A stretch of DNA of 64,000 nucleotides from Sphingopyxis bauzanensis (GTDB lineage: Bacteria; Pseudomonadota; Alphaproteobacteria; Sphingomonadales; Sphingomonadaceae): the NCBI RefSeq assembly GCF_002205675.1, contig NZ_NISK01000003.1, forward strand, positions 496,001 to 560,000, written 5' to 3'. The translations under genes and the position numbers were made by a program. Every line of letters starts with the position of its first letter. Position 1 is the first letter of the stretch. Shown piece by piece: positions 1-9,139 of this stretch. The notes below the pieces were generated by a model. That model searched no databases and was not told where the DNA came from. It was given only the letters and a program-made list of their open reading frames with translations.

Positions 1-1563
1 GGAAACCGGGGTCCTGTCGGCGATTTCAGTCCCAATTCGATCGCCTTCGATCCGCTATCCCTTCTCATCCTTGAATATCTCGGATTCCTGCCACGCGCCC
101 TCGCCGCTTTCGATGATGTCATGTTGCCGGCCGGCACGATGCACAGCTTCTTCGAGGATAGGGTCAAGTCGGGCCCTCCCCAGCCGAGCCGTATTGTCCA
201 GGCCCGTGCAATCAAGGACCGGATCGCCTCGGGCCTATTAATGATCAGCGACTTGGAATCGGACGCGGAACTGGTGTCGGATGCCGGAGAGGAGTTTGCC
301 GAACTCTACAGGGGAGCGGAGGAAGCCGACGGCTATCTCGTAGCCGTCGCACCGATATACCGTCCCGGAAACTTCCATGAATTACTGGATCCGATGCGCT
401 TCCGCGACCGGTTGCTCAGCCCAGCCGGACTGGTCAAAGCGCTTCTCGACCGGGGCGTTTTAAGTGAGGCTCAGGCGGAAGCGGCGCAGCCGTTCGTCGA
501 GGGTGCCGGGCCATGGGAGAATGAACCGCAGCCCGAGGCTCGCCGAGCCCTGTTCCTCAGCAATTTAGCTGTCCAATATCTTTCGGATGCTGGCCTTCTG
601 CCGATATTGCAGTCCTATTCGGGGGCGCTCGTCATTCGGCGCGACGTCGATGAATTTGCCGATCGCGAAATTGCGGCGGCAACCGAGGCCACCACGATCA
701 GTACCGGCATCGAACGGGTGCGGCAGACCGTTGCCGACGCATTGGCGCTAGGCAGGATCCGAATCGGCCCCTGGCGCATTCGCCCCGATGAAAAGGGACA
801 AGGAGCGGATCGTATCAATAGTCCGGTGATGAGCGTTCTGCGCGACAGCGGCGGAGTCGAGGCCTTCGTCTGCGACGACCGAGCGATGAACAAATATCTT
901 CAGTTCGATGATCCCAAGCGCGGCCCGACCCCCTTCCTCACAACGCCCGATCTGCTCATTCTTCTCCATCGTCGCGGCGTGATCACGGCAAAGGAACTCG
1001 CAGTCGCCCGGGAAAAGCTGCGAGCCGCCGGAGCAGGTCTCATACAACCCGATGCCGAAGAATTGTTCCTGGCTGCACGCGGAAGTAACTGGAGCATCGG
1101 CCCCAATGCCGAACTGCGCAACATCCGGGATGCCATTTATCTGCCGATCGCGCGCGGCCTGCTGCAACTGCCGCAAGAGCGTATATGGGTAAAGTCGGTA
1201 TCGATGCAGATCGGGATGACCATCCGGAGGATTTGGCAGGATTTCGACGAACCGGGAGGCGCCGCCCGCGCGGCAAGCTATCTTCTGGACATGATTCCGG
1301 ACGTCGCGGCGCTCGCAGCTGACGATGATTCGGTCGACCGCGATCTTTGGGTGCAGGATGTCTCGAGGCACACATTATGGGCAATCGCGTCGATATTCGA
1401 CCTCTCGACGGTCAAGCTCCAAGCCTATCGCCAATGGTTCACGACCCATGTCGCTCCCAGTGCAGCGCGGCGCGATCCCGGTGCCATCGAGGCGGTCGCC
1501 CGGACGCTATTCAACTTCCTCGACAACCTGCCCCGCGACGAGAGCGAACATGACGAGAATTGA
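1..1563 (+). CDS. C-terminal part of a large protein with a PIN-like tail (5' end outside window)
   Basis: The frame is open from the first base, so this is the 3' part (about 520 codons) of a gene that starts outside the window. I do not recognise a named family. Around residues 285-360 of the visible part there is a conserved-looking block, VCDDRAMNKY followed about 20 residues later by TTPDLLILLHRRGVIT and then LREAAG-like text. A DD pair followed by a helix-loop with a leucine-rich strand is typical of the distal half of PIN-like nuclease domains, so a PIN-like fold is inferred and not proven. The rest is mostly helical with no signal peptide or membrane segment. The stop overlaps the next gene by 14 nt, so the two are probably co-translated. 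Its place beside conjugation and defence genes suggests an accessory role. Confidence 0.55.
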   Translation, partial: GNRGPVGDFSPNSIAFDPLSLLILEYLGFLPRALAAFDDVMLPAGTMHSFFEDRVKSGPPQPSRIVQARAIKDRIASGLLMISDLESDAELVSDAGEEFAELYRGAEEADGYLVAVAPIYRPGNFHELLDPMRFRDRLLSPAGLVKALLDRGVLSEAQAEAAQPFVEGAGPWENEPQPEARRALFLSNLAVQYLSDAGLLPILQSYSGALVIRRDVDEFADREIAAATEATTISTGIERVRQTVADALALGRIRIGPWRIRPDEKGQGADRINSPVMSVLRDSGGVEAFVCDDRAMNKYLQFDDPKRGPTPFLTTPDLLILLHRRGVITAKELAVAREKLRAAGAGLIQPDAEELFLAARGSNWSIGPNAELRNIRDAIYLPIARGLLQLPQERIWVKSVSMQIGMTIRRIWQDFDEPGGAARAASYLLDMIPDVAALAADDDSVDRDLWVQDVSRHTLWAIASIFDLSTVKLQAYRQWFTTHVAPSAARRDPGAIEAVARTLFNFLDNLPRDESEHDEN

Positions 1564-3475
1564 GGATCTGTCTCCGGAGGAGTTGAAAGCCGAGTTCTTC
1601 CGCAGCGCCATTGTGAAACTTCCTGAGGAGGTTGCCTCGGTGATGCTTCGTGATCCCACCGTGCTTGCGATCCTCGGCCTTCCCCAAGGGGAATTTGTGC
1701 AGCTCTGGGGCGAGCGGTTCGAACGAACGGCGATGTTCGACGCGCTTCGCTCGCTTGTCCGGGGCGAAACCATCAATCTGTCTTCCTTCGATGGCGCTAC
1801 GACGACCGACGAAGCTAGGCTCGATGAAGATGGATCAGCTGTCCTCCGTTCAGGTACCGAAGGCCTCAGGTTCCAGCATGTGAGGCTGTTCAGCGATATT
1901 GGAGCGGAACGCGCATCGGTAATCGACGAGATCGCTGCCACGGGCGAGCTGTCCGCCGATCGGGAAATGGCTTGGCGCGCGGCCGCAGAGCATGCGCCGT
2001 TCGACGATGAGCTGTTTATCGCGCTCCAAGGCGAGGCCGATGCGACGCCCGAGGCCGTATACCGCGAAATGGCGCAGGGGATAAGCAACGGGACGGCCAT
2101 CTTCGACGATCTGGTTCCGATCGAGTCCCAGCATTATGCGTCGTTGCTCGGTGTCTGGCCCCTTCCTGACACACTCGGCGCCTACAAGGCTGCGTGGGTC
2201 GACATGGCCCAGGGCCTCGACCAGGCGCGCCTTTGCCGGTTGCTTCGACTGTCGGGTCCGTTCGCGGCGATGCAATCCGGTCTCGTGGCGACCGCAAGCG
2301 ATAGCCTGGATCCGCCCGAGCGGTTGGAAATTATGCAGTTCCTTGCCAGCCGTGCCGACCCTTTCAGCGTAGGAGCCGCGTTCGAAGTCGCGAGCCGCAA
2401 TATCGACAATGCAGCGATGCGCGAGCTGGCGAACGACCTCATCGGCCGTATCTGCAACCATCAGCACCCGATGTATGAGACCGCCGGCCCGGCCCTCGAA
2501 GCGGCGCTCGCGATTACGATCTCGCTAACCGCGCGCAACCGTACTTTCGATGGCTGGCCGCTCTACGCGAAGCGCCTAGCGCTAATCCTGCACGCCAGCC
2601 ATTTGCTGCGCATGTTACGCGCCGCGGGCGTCGATCCCGCGAATTTAGCCGAGGAAATTGGCAAACGCTTCGGATCGCAGGCCCGCCTTGCGGGACTATG
2701 CGACACCCGCGAGGCTCCGGTTTTCCAATTCCACTATTTCGGCGCCGGCCTCGTACAGGCCATGCTGATCGACCGCGTCACCGAAGCCATCTCGCGGCTG
2801 CAGGCGGCGTCACGGCCGGAAGAATGGATCGGGGAGCGCGACAAGGCGGTCAGCGGTGCGGTCGAGGCTGGCCGCGGCCTGTTCCTAGTGGCCGCAGGGG
2901 CGCTTGACGAGTTCGAGGACGGCTGGACGGGCCTGACCGAACTCGAACCGAAATTCGCGGACGAAAATCTGGAACGGCTGCGAAACGAAAACGGATCATC
3001 GGTTCTGCTCAACGAACTGGTCAAGATCGCAGTCGCATTCGAAGTTTCGCCGGACAAGCGGTCCGATGTTGGGGCTGCGATTCTCGCGGCGTTGACGAGG
3101 TTCGCCGAACCCGCCGACCATCTCATGGCCGCCGAGTTCGGTCTTCAGATCGCGGCACGCTGGCGGGACGGCGACATGGCCGACCAAATCATCGGCCTCC
3201 TTTTGGCAGCCGTACAAAAGGAGGAGCTTCCTGATAGCGGAGCCTCGGCGCGCTACACAATGCTGGCGGCGGCGACCGCGGCGGACCGCGCCGAGTGGCT
3301 CGATCGGGTCGGTCAGATGGCGCGGAATTTCGCGCTTTCACATCAGCCCGGGAACGGGCTGCAGAATCTCAGACGTGCGATCAACCTGCTTTGCGATTTC
3401 GATTCCGGCCTCGCTCCTAAGCTTGCATCGGCTAAGTCCTGTGCGATGCTCGCATATGATCGGTTTGATGGCTGA
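1550..3475 (+). CDS. Hypothetical helical protein, partner of the upstream PIN-like gene
   Basis: This 641-residue protein starts at the ATG inside the tail of the preceding gene (MTRIEDLSPEEL), a 14-nt overlap that implies translational coupling. The longer open frame upstream is Arg/Ser-rich and lies inside the neighbouring gene, so it was not used. The sequence is acidic and rich in Ala, Leu and Glu, consistent with a repeated helical (HEAT/TPR-like) scaffold. I see no P-loop, catalytic triad, zinc ligands, signal peptide or membrane helix. I do not recognise the family and assign no function. Gene order suggests that it works with the upstream protein. Confidence 0.6.
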   Translation: MTRIEDLSPEELKAEFFRSAIVKLPEEVASVMLRDPTVLAILGLPQGEFVQLWGERFERTAMFDALRSLVRGETINLSSFDGATTTDEARLDEDGSAVLRSGTEGLRFQHVRLFSDIGAERASVIDEIAATGELSADREMAWRAAAEHAPFDDELFIALQGEADATPEAVYREMAQGISNGTAIFDDLVPIESQHYASLLGVWPLPDTLGAYKAAWVDMAQGLDQARLCRLLRLSGPFAAMQSGLVATASDSLDPPERLEIMQFLASRADPFSVGAAFEVASRNIDNAAMRELANDLIGRICNHQHPMYETAGPALEAALAITISLTARNRTFDGWPLYAKRLALILHASHLLRMLRAAGVDPANLAEEIGKRFGSQARLAGLCDTREAPVFQFHYFGAGLVQAMLIDRVTEAISRLQAASRPEEWIGERDKAVSGAVEAGRGLFLVAAGALDEFEDGWTGLTELEPKFADENLERLRNENGSSVLLNELVKIAVAFEVSPDKRSDVGAAILAALTRFAEPADHLMAAEFGLQIAARWRDGDMADQIIGLLLAAVQKEELPDSGASARYTMLAAATAADRAEWLDRVGQMARNFALSHQPGNGLQNLRRAINLLCDFDSGLAPKLASAKSCAMLAYDRFDG

Positions 3476-3697
3476 AGGCTGATAAAGGGTGTGCAGTTTC
3501 GATTACGAATGGCTGCTTTCAGGTGCACTACGTTCGAGGCTGGAACGGCAAAGTTTGGGCGCATTGCTGCCGATCTGTGCAGCGCCCTCTCACTTAACGC
3601 CAAATACCGACGCTGATCAGCGCAATGCATGCCCCGAACAGGAGGCCGTCGGTGAGGGCTTGGCCGAGCGGGGGAGTTTTGCTGCCATGGCAGCAGC
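3476..3697. other. Outer boundary of the left mirror arm
   Basis: This gap separates the convergent helical-protein gene and the left traA. The right arm carries a membrane-protein gene at the equivalent place behind its traA; nothing similar is visible here. The short reading frames in the gap have no homology that I recognise. The mirror symmetry therefore ends between here and the traA stop. Confidence 0.5.
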
Positions 3698-6634
3698 CTA
3701 CATCGACATCCCCATGCCGCGCGAGAGGCCGAGATGACGTTGGAGATCGTGTGACAGCGATCCTGTCGAAGAATATTTCAGGCCCAGCTCGGCGCGGCGA
3801 CCCTGGAGCAGTGACTCGAGCTGCGGGTCGCGGTGCAGGCTCTTCGCCATGTCGTTGAGATTGGCGCGCGCCTCGTCCCGCGCCGCATAGGTCGGTGCCT
3901 TGCGTGCCCGCGCGCTGTCCTTCTTCCACTCCGCGACGAAGAGCTCAGCGCGCTTCTCGGTCTCGGCTGCGAGCCGCTTAGCCGCAGCGGCCTGCCGCAC
4001 CCGCTCGGCGGCACGCGCGGCTTCGCGCCGATCCATCGCCGCGATGGCTCCCGCGGTCTGTCCTGCGGCGGCCTCGCTGGTGAGCTTGTAGCTCTTTCCG
4101 AACGCCTCGCGCAGATCGGTCGCGCCGCCGGGACGCAGGGCATCGAGCTCGTGCCGGGCCTTTCTGTAGTTGTCGAGCTCGTGCGGAAGTTCCTTGCCGC
4201 CGGCGCGGCGCACATCGACGATCTCTTTCGTCAGCCGCGCAAAGCGCTCGATCGCTGTGTCGAGCGGCGAACGCGCAGCGGCGGAATCGCGTGAACGGGC
4301 GCCGACGCGAACCTCGGCAAGTTTGACCGGGCGCGGCCTCGCAGGTGCATCGCCGAGTTCCTTGTCGCGGGAGACGGTGAGCTTCAGACCGTCGAACATG
4401 CCGCGCTTCGGTTCAGCCGCGGCTTCTTTGAGTCGATAATCGCTCGCCATATCCTTGCCGCGCTCGCGCGAGGCGGCGCGAACGAGTTTGTTTTGATTGG
4501 CAAAATCGTCGCGGCCATAATAGAGTTCAACCGTCTCGCGATGCCTGGACAGCGCGACGTAAGTCGAATGGCTGTCTACCCCCGGCGTCGCGAGCACTTG
4601 CACTCGATCGACTGTCATGCCCTGCGCCTTGTGGATCGTCGCCGCATAGCCATGATCGACATGGGCATAATCCTTGATGTCGAACGCCACGCGCCGCCCG
4701 TCGTCAAGCGCCACTGCCATGCGCACCGGGTTCACATTCTCGACGGTGCCGAGCGAACCATTCTTCACCCCCATCCCGCGATCGTTCTGGAGGAACATGA
4801 TGCGGTCGCCGTCGGCGAACATCCGCTCGCCGCGCTCGACCTTGATAGCGACTTCCTTGCCCAGCGCCCCGCCCGCCTTCAGCCGCTCGCGCACCGCCTC
4901 GTTGAGCTGCTCGCGCTCGTCATTGGTGTGGGTCAGGATGATCCGGCTGGCATTCGGGTGCGCCTGCCGATCGCGATCCCACGCATCGACAAGTTCGGCG
5001 CGCGCGGCCTCGCGCGTATCAGCAGCATGGACAAAGCCCGCCTCGGCATAGCGCCCGATCGCCGCGCCGGTGCGTCCGGTGGCAAGCTCACGCGTCGCCT
5101 CGCGCTGCCAGTCTTCCTGCTGGCGGCGGATATCCATGATCTCGACGCCGCCATGCCGCTCGGCAGCGGCACGGAACGCCGCTCCGGCCTCGATCGCCTG
5201 CAACTGCTGCGGGTCGCCGACCAGCACGACCTTCGCGCCCTGTTTCTCCGCTTCGGCCACGACGCGCTCGAGCTGACGCGTCCCGACCATGCCGGCCTCG
5301 TCGATGACGAGGACATGTTTGTTGGTCAGCCGCTCACGGTCATTGGCCCATTGATGCTCAAGGCTGGCGAGCGTCCGCGAGGCGATACCCGAGCCATGTT
5401 CCAAACCCTCGGCGGCAATGCCCGAGAGCGCGGCGCCCTGCACCCGAAAACCAGCAGATTCCCAAGCCTCCCGCGCCACACCGAGCATTGCGCTCTTGCC
5501 GGTCCCGGCATAGCCGATGACATTGCTTACCCCCCGCGCCGATGTCACATGTTCAAGCGCGCCGCGTTGCTCGGCCGACAGGTCAAGCCCTCGCTTTGAC
5601 GCACGCACCAGTGCAAGCTCGCGGTGCCGGTCGGCGACGCCATGATCACGCCGCGCGTCGAGCGTCGCAGTCGCGCGTTCCAGCCGCTGCTCGGTCTCGA
5701 TCATCGCGCGCGAGGTAAACCGGTCGTCACCCTTCCCGTCCTTGCCAAGCGCGATCAGCTCGGGCGATGCTTTCACCGCCGACATCACCTCGGCATATTG
5801 GTCGGTGCCGGCACTGTGGCGGTGAACAAACATCGCTAGGTCGCGCTCGGTAAATGTAGCCTGATGGTGCGTGATCGCGTTGAGCGCGATGGCAGGATTG
5901 GCGATGAGCTTTTCGCCGTTCCGCCGCGCAATATCGAGATGCTCTTCGGCGCGGTCGACCTCGAGCCCTTGCTCGACCATTCGCGACGCGGCAGGGCCAA
6001 TCTTGTGCTGGGGCTCGAGCTCGATCCCCTGCGCTGCCAAGGTACGGTGATCGACGCGCGCATCGATATCGAGCGATGCCAGCCGTTCGTTGACATGATC
6101 GGCCCAGGCTTCCCGCCAATGGATCAGCAGCTCAGTGCGGTTCCAGTCCAGCACCTTCGCGCCGAAGCCGGCCTCGCCATCCTCGCCTACGCTGATATCT
6201 CGCATGCTCAGCATCACGTGCGCATGCGGCCGCGCCAGCCCATCGGCGCCGATGTCCCAATGGACATTCAAATCCGCTACCATGCCGCGCTCGACGAACT
6301 CGGTTTGGACGAAGTCGCGGGCCAGCTCGATACCCTGCCCTTCCGTCATCTCGCGCGGGATGGCGAACTCGATCTCGCGGGCAAGCTGCGAGTCCTTGCG
6401 GATCTCTCCCGCCTCGACATGATTCCACAGCTTTTCGCGATCGCGCCACTCATCGGGTGCGCCCTCCGGCAGCAGCACTTCGCTATGCACGACGCCCGCC
6501 TTGTTCGAGAAGTCATGGCTGCGGCCGATCCGTTCGTCATGGAGCCGATCGGCAGACCGATAGGCAGCCGCGGCGACCGCGCTGCTGCCCCGAGAGCGGG
6601 AAATGATTTTGGCGGAGAAATGATAGATTGCCAC
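3698..6634 (-). CDS. traA: Ti-type conjugative relaxase/helicase TraA (left copy)
   Basis: TraA nicks oriT, stays covalently bound to the 5' end and unwinds the strand to be transferred. The 978-residue protein has an N-terminal MobA/MobL-type relaxase domain (about 1-220) with a candidate nucleophile Tyr25 in AAAYRSAD and a metal-binding HAH at about 137-139. A RecD-like helicase follows, with Walker A GYAGTGKS at about 374-381, DEAG at about 445-448 and a late ATIHKAQGMT motif. The charged C-terminal tail, about 240 residues long, has diverged most from the right copy. Start: the conserved AIYHFSAK begins directly after a GTG (the right copy has ATG there), so this copy probably uses a GTG start. 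It diverges from traC across an oriT-like region. No traG or mating-pair genes are nearby. Confidence 0.9.
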   Translation of the reverse strand: MAIYHFSAKIISRSRGSSAVAAAAYRSADRLHDERIGRSHDFSNKAGVVHSEVLLPEGAPDEWRDREKLWNHVEAGEIRKDSQLAREIEFAIPREMTEGQGIELARDFVQTEFVERGMVADLNVHWDIGADGLARPHAHVMLSMRDISVGEDGEAGFGAKVLDWNRTELLIHWREAWADHVNERLASLDIDARVDHRTLAAQGIELEPQHKIGPAASRMVEQGLEVDRAEEHLDIARRNGEKLIANPAIALNAITHHQATFTERDLAMFVHRHSAGTDQYAEVMSAVKASPELIALGKDGKGDDRFTSRAMIETEQRLERATATLDARRDHGVADRHRELALVRASKRGLDLSAEQRGALEHVTSARGVSNVIGYAGTGKSAMLGVAREAWESAGFRVQGAALSGIAAEGLEHGSGIASRTLASLEHQWANDRERLTNKHVLVIDEAGMVGTRQLERVVAEAEKQGAKVVLVGDPQQLQAIEAGAAFRAAAERHGGVEIMDIRRQQEDWQREATRELATGRTGAAIGRYAEAGFVHAADTREAARAELVDAWDRDRQAHPNASRIILTHTNDEREQLNEAVRERLKAGGALGKEVAIKVERGERMFADGDRIMFLQNDRGMGVKNGSLGTVENVNPVRMAVALDDGRRVAFDIKDYAHVDHGYAATIHKAQGMTVDRVQVLATPGVDSHSTYVALSRHRETVELYYGRDDFANQNKLVRAASRERGKDMASDYRLKEAAAEPKRGMFDGLKLTVSRDKELGDAPARPRPVKLAEVRVGARSRDSAAARSPLDTAIERFARLTKEIVDVRRAGGKELPHELDNYRKARHELDALRPGGATDLREAFGKSYKLTSEAAAGQTAGAIAAMDRREAARAAERVRQAAAAKRLAAETEKRAELFVAEWKKDSARARKAPTYAARDEARANLNDMAKSLHRDPQLESLLQGRRAELGLKYSSTGSLSHDLQRHLGLSRGMGMSM

Positions 6635-6658
6635 GACGGCAATCCATTTACAGCAAAA

Positions 6659-6696
6659 CGAGCACGACGGCACGACGAATAAGGGCGCGCTCACAC
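6659..6696 (-). other. oriT-like site (left copy, diverged)
   Basis: It lies between divergent traA and traC, the place of oriT in Ti-type and rhizobial plasmids. On the minus strand it reads GCGCGCCCTTATTCG followed by a CGTCGTGCC tract. The right copy has the better nic-type motif and a perfect hairpin, while here the hairpin has lost symmetry and the nic-proximal bases are rearranged. Function is inferred from position and from similarity to RSF1010/Ti-type nic regions. Confidence 0.55.
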
Positions 6697-6806
6697 GATT
6701 TGATCGCGCCCGGGATCACAAAGTCGCATGAGATTTCAACCGCTTGCTCGGGAATGAGACTCGGCATAGCTGGTTCGTCCGACCTCCTCAACGGAAAGGA
6801 CAAACG

Positions 6807-7130
6807 ATGCGTAAACCCCGCGATTTCGACGCCGAACTCCAGGCGCTCACCGACAAGGCCAAGGCGCTCAAGTCGAAGAAGCAAGGCCAGCTCGGCGAAC
6901 TCGTCATCGCGACCGGTGCCGATGCGGTGTCGATCGAGCAGCTCGCGGGCGCGCTGATCGAGGCCGTCAGCGCAGACGCGGCGCGGAAGGAGACGTGGCG
7001 CAAAAGCGGCGCGGCCTTTTTTGGCGGAAACGGCAGCGGCAGTCGCAAAGGCGCTGGCGGCAACGCGGGCGGGGCATCGGCGAGCGGTACAGGCGCGCAA
7101 CCGCCTCCAGGCGAAGCGGGCGCGGCATGA
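6807..7130 (+). CDS. traC: TraC-like conjugal transfer protein (left copy)
   Basis: A 107-residue basic protein that begins MRKPRDFDAELQAL and continues with a Lys-rich helix (KAKALKSKKQGQLGELVIATGAD). It ends in a low-complexity Gly/Ala/Ser tail. The layout matches small TraC accessory proteins encoded next to TraA in Ti-type systems, which are thought to help assemble the relaxosome. ATG at 6807 follows an AAAGGA Shine-Dalgarno at a good distance. It is transcribed away from traA, and traD follows after 16 nt. The right arm has a homologue of identical length. The family call rests on context and general resemblance. Confidence 0.75.
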   Translation: MRKPRDFDAELQALTDKAKALKSKKQGQLGELVIATGADAVSIEQLAGALIEAVSADAARKETWRKSGAAFFGGNGSGSRKGAGGNAGGASASGTGAQPPPGEAGAA

Positions 7131-7146
7131 TACGCGGGCGGGGCAG

Positions 7147-7362
7147 GTGAATCGGCGCGAGCGAACGCGTCAGCTGATCGAGCTGGGCGGGCTTGTCGCC
7201 AAGGCCGATCTGATTGAGCTGACGGGCGATGATCGCGCCGTCATTCTCGGATTGTTGGTCGAGGCGGCGGCGACGCTGCGCGGTGCAGAAGCGGAGCAGC
7301 AACTAATCCGCTGGCGCAGGCGCGGGCAGCGTGCGTTCGATCAGCAGCTTATCGGTGCGTAG
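7147..7362 (+). CDS. traD: TraD-like conjugal transfer protein (left copy)
   Basis: A 71-residue protein with the hallmark RRERTRQLIELGGLVAKADLIEL of the small Ti-type TraD proteins, then a helical segment (AVILGLLVEAA) and a basic C-terminus. It is encoded 16 nt behind traC. I chose the GTG at 7147 because it directly precedes the conserved core and the spacing to traC is the same in the right arm. An upstream TTG extension inside traC is possible. The 3' end overlaps the convergent nuclease gene by 22 nt. Confidence 0.7.
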   Translation: MNRRERTRQLIELGGLVAKADLIELTGDDRAVILGLLVEAAATLRGAEAEQQLIRWRRRGQRAFDQQLIGA

Positions 7363-7889
7363 CGCAGGACGGCATGGCCTGACCGCACCTGCTCGCAGGA
7401 CAGGTCGACCCCTTTCGACGTGCAGCGCGCGACTATGCGGCCATAACGGTCGGTGTCGGTCTGGTTGCATCGGGTCGTCCCGCGCGCCATCAGGCCTTCA
7501 AGGTTATCGGTGCTGGCGATAGGATCTCCGGGGGTGCACTGACGTCCCGGCCTGCAATGCCCGTCAAGCTCGGGTGCATCGATTCCTTGGAGGCGGATAC
7601 GCTTCCCGTCGCAGCGGAATGTGTCGCCGTCGACAACGAAGATACTGCTGCATGAAATATCGCTCGCGCCTTCGCCTGGCGAAGGCGCGAGCGCAGCAAC
7701 GGCCATGGGCTCGCTGCTGTCGCCGCCTTTCGATGCCATCGAATACGCAAGGCCGCCGAACGTGCCGACGAGCGCCGCGGTGATCAAAATTTGAGTGGCA
7801 GAAACTCGGTTCTTTGCCGCTTTCGAGCGACGGAACTTAGGCGGGCGGTATCGATATGGTTTGCGGTTCTGGAAATTGCGCCGTGCCAT
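7341..7889 (-). CDS. Membrane-anchored thermonuclease-like (SNase-fold) protein
   Basis: A 182-residue protein: a very basic N-terminus (about 1-30), one membrane helix (about 31-50, ILITAALVGTFGGLAYSM), a linker, then an SNase-like domain (about 75-180). Seen in that domain are VVDGDTFRCDGKRIRLQGIDAPE, with the Asp and Arg that place calcium and phosphate in staphylococcal nuclease, and DRYGRIVARC. Four to six cysteines suggest a periplasmic disulfide-bonded domain. It probably cuts DNA or RNA outside the membrane, perhaps with entry or transfer of DNA; that role is inferred. ATG lies 3 nt after the NTase stop, so it ends the ardC-sigma4-NTase operon. In the right arm this slot holds a MucR-like gene instead. 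Confidence 0.8.
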   Translation of the reverse strand: MARRNFQNRKPYRYRPPKFRRSKAAKNRVSATQILITAALVGTFGGLAYSMASKGGDSSEPMAVAALAPSPGEGASDISCSSIFVVDGDTFRCDGKRIRLQGIDAPELDGHCRPGRQCTPGDPIASTDNLEGLMARGTTRCNQTDTDRYGRIVARCTSKGVDLSCEQVRSGHAVLRYAPISC

Positions 7890-7892
7890 AGT

Positions 7893-8822
7893 CTAGCCCG
7901 CGTCGCGCGCGGTGTCTTCGAGCTCGGCGATGCGTTCGTTGCAGATGGTTTCGACGATGGCGGCGAGATGTTCGACGCGATCGCCAAGCCACGCGAGTTC
8001 GTCCTCGGTGATCTTGTAATGCTTGCTGTAGCGCGCCTTTACATAGGCATCCTTGAGCTTCTCGAAACGGGCGCGATCGGTGCGATCTTCGCGCGGCCAC
8101 GCATCGATCAGGCGCGGATCGATTTGCTCGGCTTGAGTTCGCAAGAAAGCCAGGTTGTGGCTATGCGGTGTGTAAAATCGGCAGATGAGGAGCACGCCGT
8201 GATAAAGCGTCTCAACGGTCTGATGCAGCAGAAACGCCGCCTCTTTTAGGAAATCTTGATCGACGGCATCGCGATAGAGTTTGAACTTTCTCCGCGCCGA
8301 GGGGAGCCATTCTTCTGCGTATTCCCGTGCCATATCGAGCGCGGCGTGCGGTGTCATCGGCTTGGGTTCGGCTAGTTCGCTGTCATGGTCCTGATACAGC
8401 GCGATGCCGTCGCGCGCGACGTCCATGAAGAAGTAGCGGCCGCCAAGCAGCCCGTTGTTTACTTCCTGCAGGCTGTGAACGATGAAATTGACCGGCGTGC
8501 GCAACGTCTTGGTCACGCCAAATTCGCGGATCAGCCGGTCGTCGAGCTTCGCCCAATATTCGATGCGGTCGGTGAGTCTTTTATCGCTGACGATGATCAG
8601 CAGATCATAGTCCGACTGGTAGCCTTTCGCGGTGTGCGGCTCGTCGACCCACCCGCCGCGCCCGTAGCTGCCGTAGAGGATGACCTTCGATATGCGGCCC
8701 TTCTTCTTCCAGCCCTGCGTGGCGAGCGCGAGCGCGTCCTCGAACTCTTCGAAGATGATCTGCACGACGCGCTCGAGCTCACGCTGTTTGTGCGGGGGAA
8801 GATGATCGATGTCGCTGCGCAT
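7893..8822 (-). CDS. Nucleotidyltransferase-HEPN fusion protein (left copy)
   Basis: The 309-residue protein starts with an MNT-type nucleotidyltransferase domain: GSYGRGGWVDEP at about 51-62 (the GSxGRG loop) and the metal-binding DYD at about 71-73. A C-terminal HEPN-like helical domain has KARYSKHY near residue 265, which recalls the Arg-His motif of HEPN RNases although the spacing is short. MNT and HEPN are normally partners in toxin-antitoxin pairs, with the MNT adenylylating the HEPN toxin; here both are in one chain. ATG at 8822 matches the start of the right copy. A conserved hairpin precedes it, 22 nt away. Function on the mobile element (stability or anti-host) is inferred. Confidence 0.8.
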   Translation of the reverse strand: MRSDIDHLPPHKQRELERVVQIIFEEFEDALALATQGWKKKGRISKVILYGSYGRGGWVDEPHTAKGYQSDYDLLIIVSDKRLTDRIEYWAKLDDRLIREFGVTKTLRTPVNFIVHSLQEVNNGLLGGRYFFMDVARDGIALYQDHDSELAEPKPMTPHAALDMAREYAEEWLPSARRKFKLYRDAVDQDFLKEAAFLLHQTVETLYHGVLLICRFYTPHSHNLAFLRTQAEQIDPRLIDAWPREDRTDRARFEKLKDAYVKARYSKHYKITEDELAWLGDRVEHLAAIVETICNERIAELEDTARDAG

Positions 8823-8844
8823 GTTGGGTTCAACCTTAGAAAGG

Positions 8845-8880
8845 CGTTCGACCGGATGGCAAGCGCCATCCGGTCGAACG
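8845..8880 (-). promoter_or_regulatory. Covarying hairpin upstream of the NTase-HEPN gene (left)
   Basis: A perfect 16-bp stem around a GCTT loop (read on the gene strand). The right arm has the same loop and the same inner CCGGATGGC stem, but outer base pairs differ on both sides in a compensatory way. No T-run follows, so it is not a standard terminator. It lies between the sigma4-like and NTase genes of one operon. Confidence 0.7.
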
Positions 8881-8884
8881 CAAA

Positions 8885-9139
8885 TTAAAGCCATGGCCAG
8901 ACCAGCGAGGGGAAGCGCGCATGAAGGCAGCGCGACCATTTGCACAGCGCGCGGGCAAAGTCGGTCATGACCTGATTGGTCGTGATTCCGTGCCGCGCCG
9001 CGAGTTCCTCATATGGCGTTTGATCGAAGCGGATCGACAAGAAGATATCGCCCTGCCGCGCGGTCATCTTGCCGAGCGCGATCCGCAACCGGCGCTCGAG
9101 GTCGGCGCTCGCGACGGTGGAAAGATCGCGGCGCCTCAT
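8885..9139 (-). CDS. Small sigma-region-4-like DNA-binding protein (left copy)
   Basis: An 84-residue protein in which FLSIRFDQTPYEELAARHGITTNQV resembles the helix-turn-helix of sigma factor region 4 (ECF-like). No region 2 is present, so it cannot be a full sigma factor. It may be a small regulator or anti-host modulator. The start overlaps the ardC stop by four bases (ATGA), so the two are translationally coupled. The right copy has the same architecture with a quite different N-terminus. Confidence 0.65.
   Translation of the reverse strand: MRRRDLSTVASADLERRLRIALGKMTARQGDIFLSIRFDQTPYEELAARHGITTNQVMTDFARALCKWSRCLHARFPSLVWPWL

Noticed and set aside
3489..3737. 82-codon frame between the helical-protein gene and traA
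   Set aside because: Its second half is antisense to the traA end and its composition looks random; no ribosome binding site is present.
4493..5599. Long plus-strand open frame (368 codons) opposite traA
   Set aside because: It is an antisense shadow of the relaxase gene in high-GC DNA, has no recognisable domain, and similar shadows appear opposite the right traA.
8845..8880. Standard rho-independent terminator
   Set aside because: The stem is strong, but no T-run follows on the gene strand and the next gene of the operon starts soon after.
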